Source of the DNA: Armatimonadota bacterium
GTDB taxonomy: Bacteria > Armatimonadota > Zipacnadia > Zipacnadales > UBA11051
Length of the DNA: 13,853 nt
Direction of reading: 5' to 3'
Assembly: GCA_003542955.1 (NCBI GenBank)
Contig: DPJP01000247.1
Span: 14,620 to 28,472, forward strand
The notes below the pieces were generated by a model. It was not told the DNA's origin, made no database searches, and saw only the letters and a program-made list of their open reading frames with translations. Below, in pieces: positions 13,329-13,853 of this stretch (position 1 is its first letter; each line of letters opens with the position of its first letter). A program made the position numbers and the translations under genes.

Positions 13329-13853
13329 ATGCAAAGGCTGCAAGCTCTGCATACCCGCATGCCCCTATGGCGCCATCGAGATGGTTGACAAGAAGGCTGT
13401 CTTCACCGATGACTGCACCCAGTGCGGCGCCTGCGTGAGTAGCTGCAAGTTCAACGCAATCAAAGTCGAGCGCGTCGAAGTCTGCGACATCGACCCCGCC
13501 GACTACAAGGGCGTATGGGTTGTCGCGGAGGTCCATGACGACCATCTCGCCGACGTCACGCTCGAGCTGCTCAGCGAGGGCCGCAAGCTCGCCGACGAAC
13601 TCGAAGTCGAGCTGAGCCTGGTGCTCGTAGGCCACGAGGTCGCCGCGCTGGCCGACACTGCCGCCGCCTACGGCGCCGACAAGGTCTACCTCGCCCAGGC
13701 CCCGGAGCTGGCCCGCTATCGCACAGGTCCGTTCACCGATGTCATCACCGGCATCATCAACCGCTACAAGCCCGAGATCGTGCTCATCGGCGCCACCGGC
13801 ATGGGCCGCGACCTGGCATCCCGCATAGCCGCCCGCATCAGCGCCGGGCTCAC
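13303..13853 (+). CDS. etfA: Electron transfer flavoprotein alpha subunit with N-terminal ferredoxin domain (3' end outside window)
   Basis: The frame is open from ATG 13303 to the window end, 183 residues. A strong Shine-Dalgarno (GGAGGA, 13290-13295) lies 7 bases upstream. Residues 1-55 are a 2x[4Fe-4S] ferredoxin domain: the first set is C10, C13, C16, C20-Pro and the second C38, C41, C44, C48, both CxxCxxCxxxC. From about residue 69 the EtfA N-terminal domain follows: GVWVVAEVHDDHLADVTLELLSEGRKLADEL, then LVLVG and YGADKVYLA, with EIVLIGATGMGRDLASRIAAR at 158-178. The FAD-binding C-terminal domain is beyond the window. EtfA with such a ferredoxin domain is known from anaerobes, including CarE of the Acetobacterium caffeyl-CoA reductase-ETF complex, where ETF takes part in electron bifurcation. 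Bifurcation here is inference. Confidence 0.93.
   Translation, partial: MPIYISADECKGCKLCIPACPYGAIEMVDKKAVFTDDCTQCGACVSSCKFNAIKVERVEVCDIDPADYKGVWVVAEVHDDHLADVTLELLSEGRKLADELEVELSLVLVGHEVAALADTAAAYGADKVYLAQAPELARYRTGPFTDVITGIINRYKPEIVLIGATGMGRDLASRIAARISAGL

Overview
The window is GC-rich bacterial DNA with closely spaced protein genes and no RNA genes, transposases, CRISPR arrays or phage genes. Signal peptidase I, ribosomal protein L32 and the YceD-rpmF-plsX-fabH block identify it as bacterial chromosome. The phylum cannot be fixed from this sequence. A ferredoxin-fused EtfA, an unusual clan GH-D glycosidase and a C-rich intergenic palindrome would fit an environmental, possibly anaerobic lineage, but that is inference.

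Region 1 (1-1601, + strand) is the threonine-to-glycine pathway: the 3' end of tdh followed 24 bases later by a complete kbl. Region 2 (1726-3333, +) is a large predicted secreted lipoprotein of unknown function. Region 3 (3334-3594) is a convergent intergenic stretch dense in secondary structure: an 11-bp-armed palindrome, nested inverted repeats and a canonical G-quadruplex motif just past the stop codon of the next gene. Region 4 (3595-7695, - strand) holds an 846-residue clan GH-D (alpha-galactosidase-like) protein, a small bitopic membrane protein with its own extended -10 promoter, and signal peptidase I.

Region 5 (7696-13853, +) starts from an exact consensus sigma-70 promoter (TTGACA, 18 bases, TATAAT). 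A 5' leader hairpin follows, then YceD/DUF177, rpmF, plsX and fabH, the widespread lipid and ribosome operon. Where fabD, fabG and acpP often follow, the cluster instead continues on the same strand with an acyl-CoA dehydrogenase, etfB and a ferredoxin-EtfA fusion that runs off the window. PlsX makes acyl-phosphate for phospholipids and FabH starts fatty acid chains, while the dehydrogenase and ETF handle acyl-CoA oxidation or enoyl-CoA reduction. The region therefore places chain initiation next to an acyl-CoA redox module that may link to ferredoxin.

The best leads for follow-up are the ferredoxin-EtfA with clostridial-type EtfB and acyl-CoA dehydrogenase, the structured leader that may present a distant Shine-Dalgarno to the YceD start, the long hairpin between the dehydrogenase and etfB, a short SD-preceded ORF overlapping the etfA start, and the atypical GH-D enzyme with a G-quadruplex motif in its 3' region. 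No complete novel system was identified.
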